Below are positions 15,782 through 17,560 of a stretch of DNA of 17,560 nt, one piece after another (position 1 is the first letter of the stretch; each line of letters starts with the position of its first letter). Below the pieces are notes generated by a model, which saw only the letters and a program-made list of their open reading frames with translations, was not told the DNA's origin and did no database searches. A program made the position numbers and the translations under genes. Source of the stretch: an uncultured Planctomycetaceae bacterium. GTDB taxonomy: Bacteria; Planctomycetota; Planctomycetia; Pirellulales; UBA1268. The stretch lies in contig CALAZQ010000105.1 of assembly GCA_937926325.1 (NCBI GenBank), positions 1-17,560 of the forward strand, read 5' to 3'.

Positions 15782-17056
15782 TCAGCTGCCGATCACGTCC
15801 TTGCCCATCCAGGGCACCAGGGGCTCTGGCACCCGCACGGTGCCGTCGGCCTGCTGATGGTTCTCCAGGATGGCGATGATCGCCCGGCTGATGGCAATGG
15901 CGGTGCCGTTGAGCGTGTGAACGAACTGCGTTCCCTTCTCACCCGACTTGCGGAACCGCACCGCCAGCCGCCGAGCCTGATAGTCGGTGCAGTTTGAGGT
16001 GCTCGTCACCTCGCCCCATTCGCCGGCCTCACCGCGGCCCGGCATCCAGGCCTCGAGGTCATACTTGCGATAGGCGGGGCCGCCAAGGTCGCCGGTGGCG
16101 GTGTCGATTACCCGGTAGGGAATGCCGAGGCCGTCAAACAGCCGGCATTCAAGCTCCAACAAGTGCTGATGCATCGCCTCGCTCTGATCGGGCAGGGTGA
16201 AGGCGAACATCTCAACCTTGGTGAACTGGTGCACCCGGTAGAGCCCGCGGGTGGCCCGGCCGTGGGCGCCGGCCTCGGTGCGGAAGCAGTGGCTGATGCC
16301 ACAGAGCTTCAGCGGCAACTCGTCAGCGTCGAAGATCCTTTCGTGCATCGCCCCGCCGAGAGTGATCTCGGCAGTCGCCACCAGCGACAGGTCGCTGCCG
16401 GTGATGGAGTAGATCTGGGTCTCCGGCCCCCGTGGCATGAAGCCGGTGCCCTCCAGAATGCTGTCCCGAGCCAGGTCGGGGGTGGTCATCACCGTGAACC
16501 CCTCTCGCAGCAACAGCTCAAGGGCATACCGCTGCAGGGCCAGCTCCAGCAGCACGCCATCCCCTGTGAGAAAATAGAAGCCGTGACCAGCCACCCGGCT
16601 GCCGGCCTCGAAGTCGAAGAGCTTCAGCCGCTCGCCGAGATCGACATGGTCCTGCGGGGGGAAATCAAACGCCGGCAGCGGCGTGCTGCCCCGACAGATT
16701 TCGACGGCATCGTCCTCGCCACCGCGGGGGGCGTCGGGATGGCTGAGGTTGGGGATGGCCCGCAGGATTTCATCTGACTCGGCGATCACCTCGGCCTGTT
16801 TTGCCTGGAGGGCGGCCCCCTCCTCCCGCAGCCGCCGGCCTTCGGCCTTCAGGGCCTCGCGTTCCTCGGGTGCCGCCTTGCCGATCGATTTGCTGACCCG
16901 GCCGGCCTCCTGGTTCAGCCGGTCGATGTCGGCCTGCAGCTGCCGCCGCAACAGATCGAGTTCGGCAAACCGGCCCACGTCGGCCTGGGCCCCCCGCTGG
17001 CGGCAGGTTTCGGCAATGAGATCGACGTTTTCAGCGACAAAGCGGCGGTCGAGCAC
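15782..17056 (-). CDS. serS: Seryl-tRNA synthetase
   Basis: This class II synthetase charges tRNA-Ser. It has 424 residues from the chosen start, the usual bacterial length. The N-terminal part (about 25-100) is the charged helical hairpin coiled-coil arm that grips the tRNA long arm, followed by the AIPNLSHPDAP linker. Motif 2 is visible as FRTEAGAHGRATRGLYRVHQFTKVEMF, and motif 3 as EVTSTSNCTDYQARRLAVRFR. No upstream ATG gives a sensible N-terminus: the open frame continues to 17434, but that part runs antisense through clpS. The GTG at 17054-17056 gives MLDRRFVAEN, matching the family's MLD start. It is preceded by GGAG at 17063-17066 with a 6-nt spacer. It converges on the S1 gene and diverges from clpS. 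Confidence 0.97.
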   Translation of the reverse strand: MLDRRFVAENVDLIAETCRQRGAQADVGRFAELDLLRRQLQADIDRLNQEAGRVSKSIGKAAPEEREALKAEGRRLREEGAALQAKQAEVIAESDEILRAIPNLSHPDAPRGGEDDAVEICRGSTPLPAFDFPPQDHVDLGERLKLFDFEAGSRVAGHGFYFLTGDGVLLELALQRYALELLLREGFTVMTTPDLARDSILEGTGFMPRGPETQIYSITGSDLSLVATAEITLGGAMHERIFDADELPLKLCGISHCFRTEAGAHGRATRGLYRVHQFTKVEMFAFTLPDQSEAMHQHLLELECRLFDGLGIPYRVIDTATGDLGGPAYRKYDLEAWMPGRGEAGEWGEVTSTSNCTDYQARRLAVRFRKSGEKGTQFVHTLNGTAIAISRAIIAILENHQQADGTVRVPEPLVPWMGKDVIGS

Positions 17057-17062
17057 GGGCGT

Positions 17063-17066
17063 CTCC
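17063..17066 (-). promoter_or_regulatory. Ribosome binding site deciding the GTG start of serS
   Basis: GGAG on the minus strand, 6 nt before the GTG at 17054-17056. Together with the MLD N-terminus typical of seryl-tRNA synthetases, it supports a GTG start and rejects the 126-codon extension. Confidence 0.7.
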
Positions 17067-17095
17067 AGCGTGGGGATGAGAACGATTTCGCAAAC

Positions 17096-17103
17096 TCTAT
17101 ACT
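17096..17103. promoter_or_regulatory. Possible overlapping divergent -10 elements for serS and clpS
   Basis: The 99-nt gap between the divergent serS and clpS starts contains TCTATACT. It reads TATACT on the plus strand (17098-17103) and TATAGA on the minus strand (17096-17101); both resemble -10 boxes. No good -35 is seen at the right spacing in either direction, so this is only suggestive. Confidence 0.3.
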
Positions 17104-17155
17104 CAAGGGCAGCGGTTTTGAACCATGGCCGTTCGGCCACCGCGTTGAGGGACTG

Positions 17156-17509
17156 ATGACCGCCACCACCGCCGATCCGACGATCAGCCCGGACGAGCAG
17201 GCCGCGAAAAAGCCTCAGCGGGCCCGCAAGCCGAAGCGGCAACCCCGCTACCACGTCATCCTCTGGAACGACGACGACCACACCTATCAGTATGTGGTCG
17301 CCATGCTGCGGAAACTCTTTGGCCACCCCCCGGCAACCGGGCTGAAGCTGGCGACCGAGGTCGACCGGACCGGCAAGGCGGTCGTCCTGACCACCACGCT
17401 GGAACATGCCGAACTGAAGCGTGACCAGATCCACGCCTTCGGCGCCGACCGCCTGCTGGCCCGCTCCAAGGGTGGAATGTCGGCCTCGATCGAGCCGGAA
17501 GGGGACTAG
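17156..17509 (+). CDS. clpS: ClpS-like protease adaptor
   Basis: ClpS adaptors carry proteins with destabilising N-terminal residues to the ClpA/ClpC-ClpP protease in the cytoplasm. This protein has 117 residues. A flexible basic N-terminal ~29 residues is followed by the ClpS core, starting YHVILWNDDDHTYQYVV, then LKLATEVDRTGKAVVLTTT and HAELKRDQI. The Asn-Asp-Asp of the ligand pocket is kept (38-40). However, an ungapped alignment to E. coli ClpS puts Tyr44 at Met40, Ala66 at Met62 and Asp70 at the ligand-binding His66. The C-terminal GGMSASIEP tail is of a kind I associate with planctomycete members. Family assignment is firm; classical N-degron binding is less certain. It diverges from serS across 99 nt and has no strong ribosome site. 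Confidence 0.93.
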   Translation: MTATTADPTISPDEQAAKKPQRARKPKRQPRYHVILWNDDDHTYQYVVAMLRKLFGHPPATGLKLATEVDRTGKAVVLTTTLEHAELKRDQIHAFGADRLLARSKGGMSASIEPEGD

Positions 17510-17560
17510 AACCGGCCAAGGAGCTCCGGCCTCACGATCAAGGCAACCAGCTGACCAGTA

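Noticed and set aside
17057..17434. 126-codon N-terminal extension of serS
   Set aside because: It runs antisense through clpS, and the GTG with GGAG before MLDRRF explains the start.

Overview
The window is high-GC bacterial chromosome. It most resembles a planctomycete. The basis is the ClpS form (NDD-HTYQYV, EVDRTGKAVVLTTT), the long-tailed multi-S1 protein, the PutA with a C-terminal RYRP-type domain, and few strong Shine-Dalgarno sites. This assignment comes from recalled family resemblance, not from a search, so the phylum is likely but unproven.

Layout. Positions 3-6693 (minus strand) hold a compact phototrophy operon, transcribed right to left: a microbial rhodopsin, a Brp/Blh beta-carotene dioxygenase, crtY, a GGPP-synthase-like crtE, crtI, crtB and a 68-residue two-helix membrane protein of unknown function. 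Four of the junctions are 4-base ATGA overlaps. Only the rhodopsin-brp junction has a real gap (31 nt), and it carries a small inverted repeat. Positions 6694-7119 are a 426-nt non-coding leader. Positions 7120-13102 (minus) carry a bifunctional proline dehydrogenase/P5C dehydrogenase (putA) downstream of a FadJ-type beta-oxidation fusion protein. From 13296 the plus strand carries a DUF6580-like membrane protein, tRNA-Leu(GAG) and a four-S1-domain protein. serS (minus) converges on the S1 gene with only 3 nt between the stop codons, and clpS (plus) diverges from serS.

How the genes work together. CrtE, CrtB, CrtI and CrtY together would convert C5/C15 prenyl diphosphates to geranylgeranyl diphosphate, phytoene, lycopene and beta-carotene. 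Brp cleaves beta-carotene to retinal, which attaches to Lys253 of the rhodopsin. The rhodopsin has the D-T-E carboxylate set of an outward proton pump (Asp105, Thr109, Glu116), Leu113 at the green-tuning site, and xanthorhodopsin-like spacing. It also has Gly165 where bacteriorhodopsin has Trp138, which is the opening that lets xanthorhodopsin and Gloeobacter rhodopsin hold a light-harvesting carotenoid. The cassette is therefore a self-contained light-driven proton pump with possible antenna capacity, though no carotenoid hydroxylase or ketolase lies in the window. Next to it are heterotrophic energy genes (proline and fatty-acid oxidation) that feed electrons to the respiratory chain.

Most worth a second look: the antenna-competent rhodopsin operon, its unknown last gene, the altered second aspartate motif in CrtE, and the altered N-degron pocket in ClpS.
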